The notes below the pieces were generated by a model. The model had not been told where the DNA came from, made no database searches, and was given only the letters and a program-made list of their open reading frames with translations. DNA of 11,263 nt from Sulfurimonas sp. (GTDB lineage Bacteria > Campylobacterota > Campylobacteria > Campylobacterales > Sulfurimonadaceae): NCBI GenBank assembly GCA_027047745.1, contig JALTUB010000354.1, positions 1 to 11,263 on the forward strand, read 5' to 3'. Positions 1 through 7,154 of the stretch are shown piece after piece. The stretch's first letter is position 1. Each line of letters starts with the position of its first letter. Both the position numbers and the translations under genes were made by a program.

Positions 1-172
1 TATGTATTTCATCTATATTTGACTTTAGATATAAGATTGTTCCAGAAGCAAGAAGAATTAAAAAAAGAGAAAATGCTGAAACATATAAAAGTGCTTTTTT
101 TACGAATTTATGAAGATTAATCTGTTTAACACCATTATCGTCATGTATAGTAATAGTAAAATGATTATTCAC
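1..172 (-). CDS. N-terminal part of a membrane-anchored protein, probable M23-family peptidoglycan peptidase (Csd1/Csd2-like), cut by the left edge
   Basis: An open frame begins at a GTG (170-172) and runs off the left edge without a stop, giving 57 codons. The protein begins VNNHFTITIHDDNGVK. A basic stretch (about HKFVKK) leads into one hydrophobic segment at roughly residues 29-48, then a polar KSNIDEIH stretch. This is the plan of a signal-anchored protein with its bulk in the periplasm. The start overlaps the last 8 bases of folC in another frame and is preceded by GAAGG at 6 bases, which supports GTG as the start and suggests translational coupling. The peptidase identity is inferred only from position: in H. 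pylori, as I recall it, the genes after folC are the M23 cell-shape peptidases Csd2 and Csd1. No catalytic residues are visible here, so another anchored protein remains possible. Confidence 0.7.
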   Translation of the reverse strand, partial: MNNHFTITIHDDNGVKQINLHKFVKKALLYVSAFSLFLILLASGTILYLKSNIDEIH

Positions 173-1298
173 GATATGCCTTCAAAAATTCTTCCACAAC
201 ACTAAAAGACCCAAAAACTAAATATTTATTACTCTTATCAATAGTTGTAAAAGAATTATACACTATATTTAGCTCTTTTAATGCTTTTTCTAACTTCTTT
301 TTTTCTACTATTCTATCATCATCTATATCTATTATCTCTACATGCTTTATGATAGGTTTTAAAATAGTTAAAATTTCTTTATATGCCTTATCTTTATAAC
401 TGTTGTAGATAAGTATATGTTTTGTTCCATTTAATGTTTCTAGGATAGCTTTTGATGCTAAGATATTATGTCCTACATCTAGTAAGATATTGTTATTTAT
501 CATACTTAATCTTCCAAAAAGTTTGGATTTTAAAAGATTAGTGGAATTATAATCTATTTTTAGATATTTTAAGGCTGAAATAGCAAGAGAAAGATTGTTT
601 TTTAAATAAGATGCAAGAGAAAGTTCTTTAGATATTTCTTCTACTTTTTTCTCATCCTCTTTATCCATAAGAGATGATACTTGCTTATACTTTATCTCTA
701 ATTTATCTGCGACATCATAAACTTCTTTGTTTGGCTGTTGTGCAAATATCGCCATCTTTTGAACTGCGTTTAACTTCGTAGTTGCTATTGCCTTTATAGT
801 GTTACCTAAAAAAGCTTCATGATCTATTGCTATTGGAGTTACTAAAGTTAAGATATTGTCAAAAACTGCCGTTGCGTCATGCTCTCCACCCAATCCAGCT
901 TCTAAAACAACATAATCCATATCTTTATAGATAAGCATAGCTAAAAGAGTTGTATATTCAAAATAACTTAAAGCATCTGCTTCTTGCTTTGTCAAAATAT
1001 CTAAAAGCTCTTTATGCGAGTGAGTAAGTGTATCATCGCTCACATCAAGACCATTTATCCATATCCGTTCATTAAAACTTAAAATATGTGGAGAGGTATA
1101 GTGACCGACACTAAAACCAACACTATGGAGTGCAGTTGCTAAAAATCTGCCTGTTGTTCCTTTTCCGTTAGTACCAATGATATGAATAATCTTTGGTTTT
1201 TTAAAGTTTGACTTAATCCGAGTATATACTCTTGGCATACGCTCATAGTCTATCTCATTATAATAGAGTGGTTTGTTCTGTAAAAAATCTTTTAGCAT
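165..1298 (-). CDS. folC: Bifunctional folylpolyglutamate synthase / dihydrofolate synthase
   Basis: FolC is a cytoplasmic Mur-ligase-fold enzyme. It adds glutamate to dihydropteroate to make dihydrofolate, and adds further glutamates to folates. The 377-residue protein has the ATP-binding P-loop GTNGKGTT at 42-49, TSPH at 68-71 and FNERI at 75-79. It also has LEAGLGGEHDAT at 132-143 (the family's E-x-GLGG-x-x-DAT motif), the metal-site DH at 159-160, and the C-terminal-domain signatures FGRLS near 261 and LLDVGHN at 272-278. Lys175 matches the conserved lysine that is carbamylated in the E. coli enzyme, but the following residues (LNAV) differ from the usual AGI. At 377 residues it is somewhat shorter than the E. 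coli enzyme, which is over 400. The ATG overlaps the upstream GGDEF stop as TAATG, so translation is probably by re-initiation; no strong ribosome binding site is seen. Confidence 0.93.
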   Translation of the reverse strand: MLKDFLQNKPLYYNEIDYERMPRVYTRIKSNFKKPKIIHIIGTNGKGTTGRFLATALHSVGFSVGHYTSPHILSFNERIWINGLDVSDDTLTHSHKELLDILTKQEADALSYFEYTTLLAMLIYKDMDYVVLEAGLGGEHDATAVFDNILTLVTPIAIDHEAFLGNTIKAIATTKLNAVQKMAIFAQQPNKEVYDVADKLEIKYKQVSSLMDKEDEKKVEEISKELSLASYLKNNLSLAISALKYLKIDYNSTNLLKSKLFGRLSMINNNILLDVGHNILASKAILETLNGTKHILIYNSYKDKAYKEILTILKPIIKHVEIIDIDDDRIVEKKKLEKALKELNIVYNSFTTIDKSNKYLVFGSFSVVEEFLKAYRE

Positions 1299-2848
1299 TA
1301 TTTCTGATAAGCTATTTGATTTCGTCCATCTTTTTTAGCCTTGTACAGATACTCATCTGATGAGTTTACTGTCGCTTTAAGGGAAACATGTTTTTTTCTA
1401 TCTGAAACACCACCACTAACAGTTACAGGTATCCTTTTGCCTTTATATATAAGTCTTGCTTTTTGAACATGTTTTCTAACTTTCTCAGCAAATACAAAAC
1501 CACCTTTACTATCTGTTTCGCTAAGTATTGCTAAAAACTCTTCTCCACCAAAACGACCAACAATATCAACCGTTCTACACTCTTTTTTTAGTATCTTAGC
1601 AAAAGCAAATAAGACTGCATCACCTGCTTCATGTCCATAAGTATCATTGACTTTTTTGAAAAGATCCAAGTCAAACATAACAACACTGTAGTTATGCCCA
1701 TACCTAGAAAACTCTGCTTCTTTTGTATCCATAAACTCATCTAAGGCTCTTTTGTTATAAAGTTTAGTTAAAAAATCCTCTTTGGATTCTTTTCTAACTG
1801 CTGCCAACTCTTTTTCCATTTTTTGTAATTTTTTACCCATAAGAGCTACTTCATCACTATGATCTTTCAATCCTCTACTCAAAACCTGTGTATTTTTTTC
1901 CAATGCAACTGCGATAGTATATAGTTTTTTATGGGCTACTTTAAAACTACTTGTAGTTGTTTCATTGTAGCTCTCAAGCTCTTTTTTAATCTTCTGCACA
2001 TCAGCATTTGAAGCGTCTGAACTCTCAATCATATCTATCAAACGAAGTGATAATTTATCTAAAACTCCATCGATAGACTCAACCATCTCCTTAACACTCT
2101 CTTTATCTAGTGCTATTCTTAATGAGATTGTTTTTTTAATCTCACTCTCTATGCTCATGCTATCTAAAAGTAGTGGATTATCTTTTATCTTTTGACTTAA
2201 ATCTGCTATCTCGTCATTTACACTTGAAGCGATAGAGGGAACAAAAGAAGAGACTAAAAGTGAAGCGATTTTAGATAAGTCTGCATTTTCTGCACTTAGT
2301 AACTTGGTATTTCCTTCAATATTTAGGTTTTCAATACTTTTTTTTAAGTTATTAGTATCAATCTTGCCTAAGCTGTTTAGTTTATGTAAAAAAGTATCAT
2401 CATAAGTTGTTATAAAATTTACCCAAAGTTGTCTAAACTGCTCAAACTGAGAGGCACTAGGACAATTTTCAATCAAATCAATACTTTTTTTAGCAAGTTG
2501 GGCTGCTTCATGATTGTGCAGAACTTCTACAACTTGAAGAACTCTTTTTGTAAACTTTGTTTGAGAGTCTAAAATCTCTGTACATGTTGAAGTGTTCGCT
2601 CTATTTAACTTTGAAATCAAGAAACGAGCAAGTTCATTCATAGTTTTAACTCTAAAGTTCTTTAAATCTTTTTGTAACTCTTTATTCATAGTTTTAGTGA
2701 ACTTATCTATTTGTTTACAATCTTCACTCTGCATACCAGCTTTACTAGCTTCTATGCAGAATGCTTCAGCATAAAAGTCAGGCGTTAATAATTTTCCTTC
2801 AAGCTCAAGTCTTTTGATAGATTTTTTTATAATAGTCTGAATAGTCAT
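1298..2848 (-). CDS. Soluble GGDEF diguanylate cyclase with an unrecognised helical N-terminal region
   Basis: This 516-residue protein should make cyclic di-GMP from two GTP. The C-terminal GGDEF domain starts at DFLTKLYNKRAL (358-369). It continues with the metal-binding region FDLDLFK (392-398) and NDTYGHEAGD (401-410). The active-site loop is GGEEF (434-438), an active variant of GGDEF. An RxxD inhibitory site (RTVD, 425-428) lies exactly five residues before it, so feedback inhibition by c-di-GMP is expected. No EAL domain, PAS motif, receiver domain or hydrophobic segment is seen. Residues 1-350 look mostly helical and charged, with a likely coiled coil at about 330-355 leading into the cyclase. 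The ATG is well supported: AAGGAG, formed by the last codons of lptE, lies 5 bases upstream. The stop overlaps the folC start by one base. The input signal is unknown. I do not recall a cyclase at this position in H. pylori. Confidence 0.93.
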   Translation of the reverse strand: MTIQTIIKKSIKRLELEGKLLTPDFYAEAFCIEASKAGMQSEDCKQIDKFTKTMNKELQKDLKNFRVKTMNELARFLISKLNRANTSTCTEILDSQTKFTKRVLQVVEVLHNHEAAQLAKKSIDLIENCPSASQFEQFRQLWVNFITTYDDTFLHKLNSLGKIDTNNLKKSIENLNIEGNTKLLSAENADLSKIASLLVSSFVPSIASSVNDEIADLSQKIKDNPLLLDSMSIESEIKKTISLRIALDKESVKEMVESIDGVLDKLSLRLIDMIESSDASNADVQKIKKELESYNETTTSSFKVAHKKLYTIAVALEKNTQVLSRGLKDHSDEVALMGKKLQKMEKELAAVRKESKEDFLTKLYNKRALDEFMDTKEAEFSRYGHNYSVVMFDLDLFKKVNDTYGHEAGDAVLFAFAKILKKECRTVDIVGRFGGEEFLAILSETDSKGGFVFAEKVRKHVQKARLIYKGKRIPVTVSGGVSDRKKHVSLKATVNSSDEYLYKAKKDGRNQIAYQK

Positions 2849-2850
2849 AG

Positions 2851-3381
2851 TTACTCCTTAGTTTTAGCTCTAGAACCTTCTGCAGAAACTTCTGCGATAA
2901 ATGATGATATAGCCTTTATAGAACCATATCGGATGGCATCAAATCTCTCTTGATCTGTCAAAACAGCATTTGGAACAACTGCAAAATCATATGTGCCACT
3001 AGAAGTATAGTTTTTCGTAATAGCTTTTGTTTCTCTAGTTATACCCAAGGTTATGGTTGCACGATATGAGATAACATATCCGTTACTATCATACTGAATA
3101 GGGGCATAAGATGGCTCAGAGATGCTTAAACTTAGATGAGTTTGAGCATCTTTTCTATCAACCAACGAAGCATGAAATACTTTTATGATAGCACTATCAA
3201 CAGCATCTTTAATCAGCACCGTATTCTCTGGGTCTTGTGCTGAAATAGTAACACTTGTGCTAATCTTTTCACCTACAACATTTCGAGAGTATTTTGAACT
3301 TGGCTTATAACCACATGAGATAAACTGTGTCAATACTAAAAATAGTAAAATTAATCTTATATGTTGTGGTTTAAAATTCAT
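2851..3381 (-). CDS. lptE: Outer-membrane lipoprotein, probable LPS-assembly protein LptE
   Basis: This is a 176-residue predicted lipoprotein. A short basic start is followed by a hydrophobic signal segment (about 9-20) and a lipobox ending FISC, with Cys23 as the lipidation site. The mature protein begins CGYKP, a start typical of LptE. LptE plugs the LptD barrel that inserts LPS into the outer membrane. A central YVISYRATITLGI stretch resembles the beta-strand region of LptE/RlpB-type proteins. The lipobox has Phe at the -3 position instead of the usual Leu, which is tolerated. The ATG lies 2 bases after the leuS stop, with AAGG 6 bases before it that lies in the leuS tail. Its place between leuS and folC matches the H. 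pylori lipoprotein I recall there. LptE sequences diverge strongly, so the lipoprotein call is firm and the LptE call is a context-supported inference. Confidence 0.78.
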   Translation of the reverse strand: MNFKPQHIRLILLFLVLTQFISCGYKPSSKYSRNVVGEKISTSVTISAQDPENTVLIKDAVDSAIIKVFHASLVDRKDAQTHLSLSISEPSYAPIQYDSNGYVISYRATITLGITRETKAITKNYTSSGTYDFAVVPNAVLTDQERFDAIRYGSIKAISSFIAEVSAEGSRAKTKE

Positions 3382-3383
3382 CT

Positions 3384-5834
3384 TTAGCCTTTTATAACAA
3401 AATTTACAAGTCTGTTTGGAACTACTATCTCTTTAACAATCTGCTTATCTTCAAGCCATTTTGATACCAACTCTTTAGCTGATGATAGTATATCCTCTTT
3501 TGAAGCATCTTTTGCAACTTCAACTTCTGCTCTTCGTTTACCATTGACTGCAACACCCAACGAAACACTATCTTCTACAAATACTTCTTCTAAAATCTCT
3601 TGTTTACTAAGGTTATTAAGTGAAAAATATTTATCACTTACCTCCCAACAAGTATGAGGGATAACAGGCTCCATGATAGAGCTTAGTATCCAGTAACCCT
3701 CACTCCAGACATCAGGATTTTTTTGTGCATTTAGTGCGTTCATAGCTTCCATGACACCAGCAATGAGAGTGTTAAAAGTATATCGTTCATTATAAACATC
3801 AACTGAGCGTTTTAAGGCTTCATATACTTTTTTACGAGCGAACTTCTCCTCTTTGTTTAAAGAGTTATGTTCTATACTTGGTTTAGTTTTTGTCGCTACA
3901 ACATGTGAACTTCTATCAAAAAATCTTTTTATAAACTTATAAGCACCATCAACAGCACTATCATTCCACTCTAACTCTTGAGTTGGAGGAGCTGCAAAAA
4001 GTATAAAAAGTCTTGCTGTATCTGCACCATATTTTGCTATGATTTCATCTGGGTCAACGGTATTGCCTTTAGATTTTGACATTTTAGCACCATCTTTAAG
4101 CACCATCCCTTGTGTTAAAAGATTTTCAAAAGGCTCATCAAAATCAAGATAACCCAAATCACGAAATACTTTTGTGAAAAATCGTGCATATAAAAGATGT
4201 AAGATTGCATGTTCTATCCCACCGATATAGTGATCAACGCCCATCCAGTATTTTATCTGCTCTGATGAAAAAGCCTCTTTATCCCAATTTGCAGGAGATG
4301 CACAAAAACGCAAGAAGTACCATGAAGACTGAACAAAAGTATCCATAGTATCAGTTTCACGAATAGCATCCCTGCCACATGTAGGACAAGAGCAATGCTT
4401 CCAAGTTGGATGGTTTTCTAGTGGACTTCCTTCACCGTTTATATCAACATCATCAGGTAAAGCGATAGGAAGATTCTCTTTTTTCTCCATAACCAAACCA
4501 CAAGCATCACAATGAACAAAAGGAATAGGTGCACCCCAATAACGCTGACGAGAAACACCCCAATCTTTTAGTTTATAGTTTGTAGTTTTTTTACCAATCT
4601 TTTTTTCTTCAAACATTTTGATGATGTTATATTGACTCTTTTTAGAGTTCATTCCATCAAATTCGCCAGAGTTAAAAAGCACTCCTGTTTCAGTAAAGGC
4701 AGCATCAGAGCTTAGTTCATCATCTTTTGGTTTTATTACTGCGTTTATGGGTAGGTCATATTTTTTTGCAAAGTCCCAATCTCTTTCATCATGAGCAGGA
4801 ACTGCCATAACAGCACCAGATCCATAATCCATAAGAACAAAGTTAGCTATCCAAACTGGAACTTTTTTACCAGTAAGAGGGTGAATAACATCAAGCCCAA
4901 GAGATAGTCCACTCTTCTCTTTTTGTCTATCAATCGAAGATGTATTTTTCATCTTAGTTATTTGTTCTACAGTCTCTTTATCTAAAAGATTGTTTTCTAT
5001 CATGTGAGTTACTATCGAGTGTTCTGGAGCTAAGGCTGTATAACTTACACCATAAATAGTATCAGGGCGAGTTGTAAAGACATCAAAACTTTTAAATTTA
5101 TTGTCTAAAATAGAGAGTGATTTATCATCAAAAAAGAGGTCAAAAGCAAGTCCATTTGACTTTCCTATCCAGTTGTCTTGCATAGTTAAAACTTGTTTTG
5201 GCCAACCACCCTCAAGTTTTTTCAAATCATCAAGCAATTCATCAGAGTAATCAGTAATCTTAAAGTAGTATTGATTCATATCTTTTTTAACTATTGGAGT
5301 ATCACATCTCCAACAACAACCATCTACAACTTGTTCATTTGCTAAAACTGTTTCATCATGAGGACACCAGTTTAAAAGACCTTTTTCACGATAAAGAAGT
5401 CCTTTTTCAAACATATCTATGATGAACGATTGTTCAAACTTTGTATAAAGCTCATCAGAAGTGGCTAGTTCTCTTTTACGAGAGAAAGAGAAACCTAAAG
5501 AGTAAAACTCATTTTTCATATACTCTATGTTGTCATAAGTCCAACCCTTAGGGTGTGAACCGTTTTTTATAGCCGCATTTTCAGCAGGCATTCCAAAACT
5601 ATCAAAACCTATAGGATGAAGAACATTTTTGCCTTGTTGTCTGTGATAACGAGCAAAAGCATCACTTATGGAATAGTTTCTAACATGACCCATGTGAAGT
5701 CGTCCACTGGGAAAAGGAAACATACTTAGTATGTATTTTTTCTCTTTACTAAAATCTTCACTTGGTTCAAAACTATCGTTTTTTTTCCAATAATCTTGCC
5801 ATTTTTTTTCTATTGTCTTTGAATTATATTCCAA
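3384..5834 (-). CDS. leuS: Leucyl-tRNA synthetase (TTG start)
   Basis: LeuRS is a class Ia cytoplasmic enzyme that charges tRNA-Leu and edits mischarged tRNA. The 816-residue protein has HMGH (47-50) as its HIGH motif and KMSKS (584-588). The CP1 editing insertion spans roughly 220-420, with the threonine-rich TTRPDT (254-259) and the conserved HDERD (348-352). Two cysteine clusters look like zinc sites: Cys157/173/174/177, and CDAC (442-445) with CPTC (483-486). E. coli LeuRS is about 860 residues, so this copy is slightly short but complete. The start is TTG at 5832-5834, giving M-EYNSKTIEKKWQDYW, the usual bacterial LeuRS opening. The first internal methionine falls after the start of the catalytic fold, so no ATG start is credible. 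AGGAA lies 5 bases before the TTG and overlaps the stop of the upstream gene. Confidence 0.97.
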   Translation of the reverse strand: MEYNSKTIEKKWQDYWKKNDSFEPSEDFSKEKKYILSMFPFPSGRLHMGHVRNYSISDAFARYHRQQGKNVLHPIGFDSFGMPAENAAIKNGSHPKGWTYDNIEYMKNEFYSLGFSFSRKRELATSDELYTKFEQSFIIDMFEKGLLYREKGLLNWCPHDETVLANEQVVDGCCWRCDTPIVKKDMNQYYFKITDYSDELLDDLKKLEGGWPKQVLTMQDNWIGKSNGLAFDLFFDDKSLSILDNKFKSFDVFTTRPDTIYGVSYTALAPEHSIVTHMIENNLLDKETVEQITKMKNTSSIDRQKEKSGLSLGLDVIHPLTGKKVPVWIANFVLMDYGSGAVMAVPAHDERDWDFAKKYDLPINAVIKPKDDELSSDAAFTETGVLFNSGEFDGMNSKKSQYNIIKMFEEKKIGKKTTNYKLKDWGVSRQRYWGAPIPFVHCDACGLVMEKKENLPIALPDDVDINGEGSPLENHPTWKHCSCPTCGRDAIRETDTMDTFVQSSWYFLRFCASPANWDKEAFSSEQIKYWMGVDHYIGGIEHAILHLLYARFFTKVFRDLGYLDFDEPFENLLTQGMVLKDGAKMSKSKGNTVDPDEIIAKYGADTARLFILFAAPPTQELEWNDSAVDGAYKFIKRFFDRSSHVVATKTKPSIEHNSLNKEEKFARKKVYEALKRSVDVYNERYTFNTLIAGVMEAMNALNAQKNPDVWSEGYWILSSIMEPVIPHTCWEVSDKYFSLNNLSKQEILEEVFVEDSVSLGVAVNGKRRAEVEVAKDASKEDILSSAKELVSKWLEDKQIVKEIVVPNRLVNFVIKG

Positions 5835-5839
5835 AATGT

Positions 5840-5844
5840 TTCCT
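5840..5844 (-). promoter_or_regulatory. Ribosome binding site deciding the leuS TTG start
   Basis: AGGAA on the minus strand lies 5 bases upstream of the TTG at 5834 and overlaps the TAG stop of the preceding membrane-protein gene. With no usable ATG nearby, this spacing fixes the leuS start and couples it to translation of the upstream gene. Confidence 0.7.
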
Positions 5845-6181
5845 AATACTCGTCTCGTGTTTTTGAACTCTCAATGTAAACCAATCCCATTGAGAAAATA
5901 TTTGCTATCAAAGCACCTATAGAAAGAGCTATCGCCCATGAATCATCACCTACAAGAACAAGAAAAATAAAAGCTGGGATAAGATGCAAGTCTGCTACTA
6001 AAGATGAAGCTAGTAACTCGGCTGAGAGTAGATTTCTAACTCCTATTTTAAGTATCGTTGAGATAAGATTTACACTTGCTGCAACAAACAAAGAGACAGC
6101 AGTATTTTCATATAAAAATCCTGCTATGGATGTTAAACTCATCAACGAAAAAAAGACATAAACAACTTTTCCCCAATCCAT
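5843..6181 (-). CDS. Small four-helix inner-membrane protein of unknown function, between secF and leuS
   Basis: This 112-residue protein is almost entirely hydrophobic. Four likely transmembrane helices lie at about 5-24, 27-46, 52-77 and 82-103, with a short charged tail (ESSKTRDEY). Charged or polar residues inside or beside helices include Glu55, Asp64 and His66 in the third segment. I know no function. I recall a conserved membrane protein at the same place in Helicobacter (HP1548) and a Campylobacterota family named DUF6394, and this is probably that family. Its ATG overlaps the secF stop as TAATG, so it is probably translated by re-initiation after SecF, and its stop overlaps the leuS ribosome binding site. 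The tight link to secDF makes an accessory role at the translocon conceivable, but nothing in the sequence demonstrates that. Confidence 0.85.
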   Translation of the reverse strand: MDWGKVVYVFFSLMSLTSIAGFLYENTAVSLFVAASVNLISTILKIGVRNLLSAELLASSLVADLHLIPAFIFLVLVGDDSWAIALSIGALIANIFSMGLVYIESSKTRDEY

Positions 6182-7152
6182 TACATCACTCCTGACTCAA
6201 ATTGAGCTCTCATTCTCTCTTTTTCTGCTTCTCTTTTTGCTTTCTGAGCAAGTTTAGAGTGGTAACCTTTCACATCAAAACCAAACCATAAAAGGATAGG
6301 TGAAGCAACAAAAATAGATGAGTATGTTCCAACAACGATACCAACAAGCATAGTAAATGCAAATGGATGGATAATTTCTCCACCAAACAAGAAGAGCGTA
6401 AATATCACAAAAAATGTTGTAAGTGATGTAAGTGTAGTTCTTGAAAGTGTTCTTGTAATAGAATTATTTATAGTTTCTCGAAGCGTCATCTTTTTAGACT
6501 CTACAATTCCCTCACGAATACGGTCAAATACAATGATGGTATCATTGAGAGAATACCCAAGTAGTGTTAAAAGTGCTGCTAAAACATCAAGATTTACATC
6601 TATGCCAAAAAGAGCAACTAAACCACTAGCAATAGAGACATCATGAATAAGTGCAACAACAGAAGCAACTGCAAAACGCCACTCAAATCTAAATGCAACA
6701 TATATTAAGATACCTGCAATAGCAAGAAACATTGACATAAGTCCTTTTTCACGCAACTCTTTCCCAACAGTAGGTCCAACAACATCAACACGACGGATTT
6801 TAAAATTCCCTGTACCTTGAAGTGCTTTTCTTGTTATATCTCCAACACCATCAGCAACATTTTTACTTGTACTCTTCATACGGATAATAACTTCATCAGC
6901 AGAGCCAAATCGTGTAATAGAGGCATCGTTAAACATCTTATTTGATTTTAATTTTTCACGCATCTCTTTAATTGGTGCGGCTTTGTCATACTTTACCTGC
7001 ACAATAGTTCCACCAGCAAAATCAATACCGTAGTTAAAACCTTTTGTAAGTAAAATCGCATACGAGAGCAAAATTAAAGTTATAGAAATTGCTATGGCAA
7101 TTTTTGATTTACCCATAAAATCAATAGCTGATTTGTATCTAAAAAATTCCAT
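6181..7152 (-). CDS. secF: Protein-export membrane protein SecF
   Basis: SecF forms a complex with SecD that uses the proton motive force to pull exported proteins out of SecYEG on the periplasmic side. The 323-residue protein shows a first transmembrane helix at about 17-36 and then GIDFAGGT (42-49), the SecF hallmark. A periplasmic domain follows, then VVGPTVG (124-130) and five more helices from about 137 to 290. The conserved LLGYSLNDTIIVFDRIRE (197-214) contains Asp204 and Arg211, matching residues needed for proton-driven function. A charged cytoplasmic tail follows residue 295. The ATG lies 2 bases after the secD stop. Its binding site GAGGGG (7158-7163) is formed by the last two codons of secD, 5 bases upstream. 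Length is normal for the family. Confidence 0.97.
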   Translation of the reverse strand: MEFFRYKSAIDFMGKSKIAIAISITLILLSYAILLTKGFNYGIDFAGGTIVQVKYDKAAPIKEMREKLKSNKMFNDASITRFGSADEVIIRMKSTSKNVADGVGDITRKALQGTGNFKIRRVDVVGPTVGKELREKGLMSMFLAIAGILIYVAFRFEWRFAVASVVALIHDVSIASGLVALFGIDVNLDVLAALLTLLGYSLNDTIIVFDRIREGIVESKKMTLRETINNSITRTLSRTTLTSLTTFFVIFTLFLFGGEIIHPFAFTMLVGIVVGTYSSIFVASPILLWFGFDVKGYHSKLAQKAKREAEKERMRAQFESGVM

Positions 7153-7154
7153 AA

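Noticed and set aside
2592..2774. A 60-codon plus-strand open frame
   Set aside because: It lies wholly inside the cyclase gene on the opposite strand, has no recognisable features or binding site, and its apparent hydrophobicity is what antisense reading of a charged helical gene produces.
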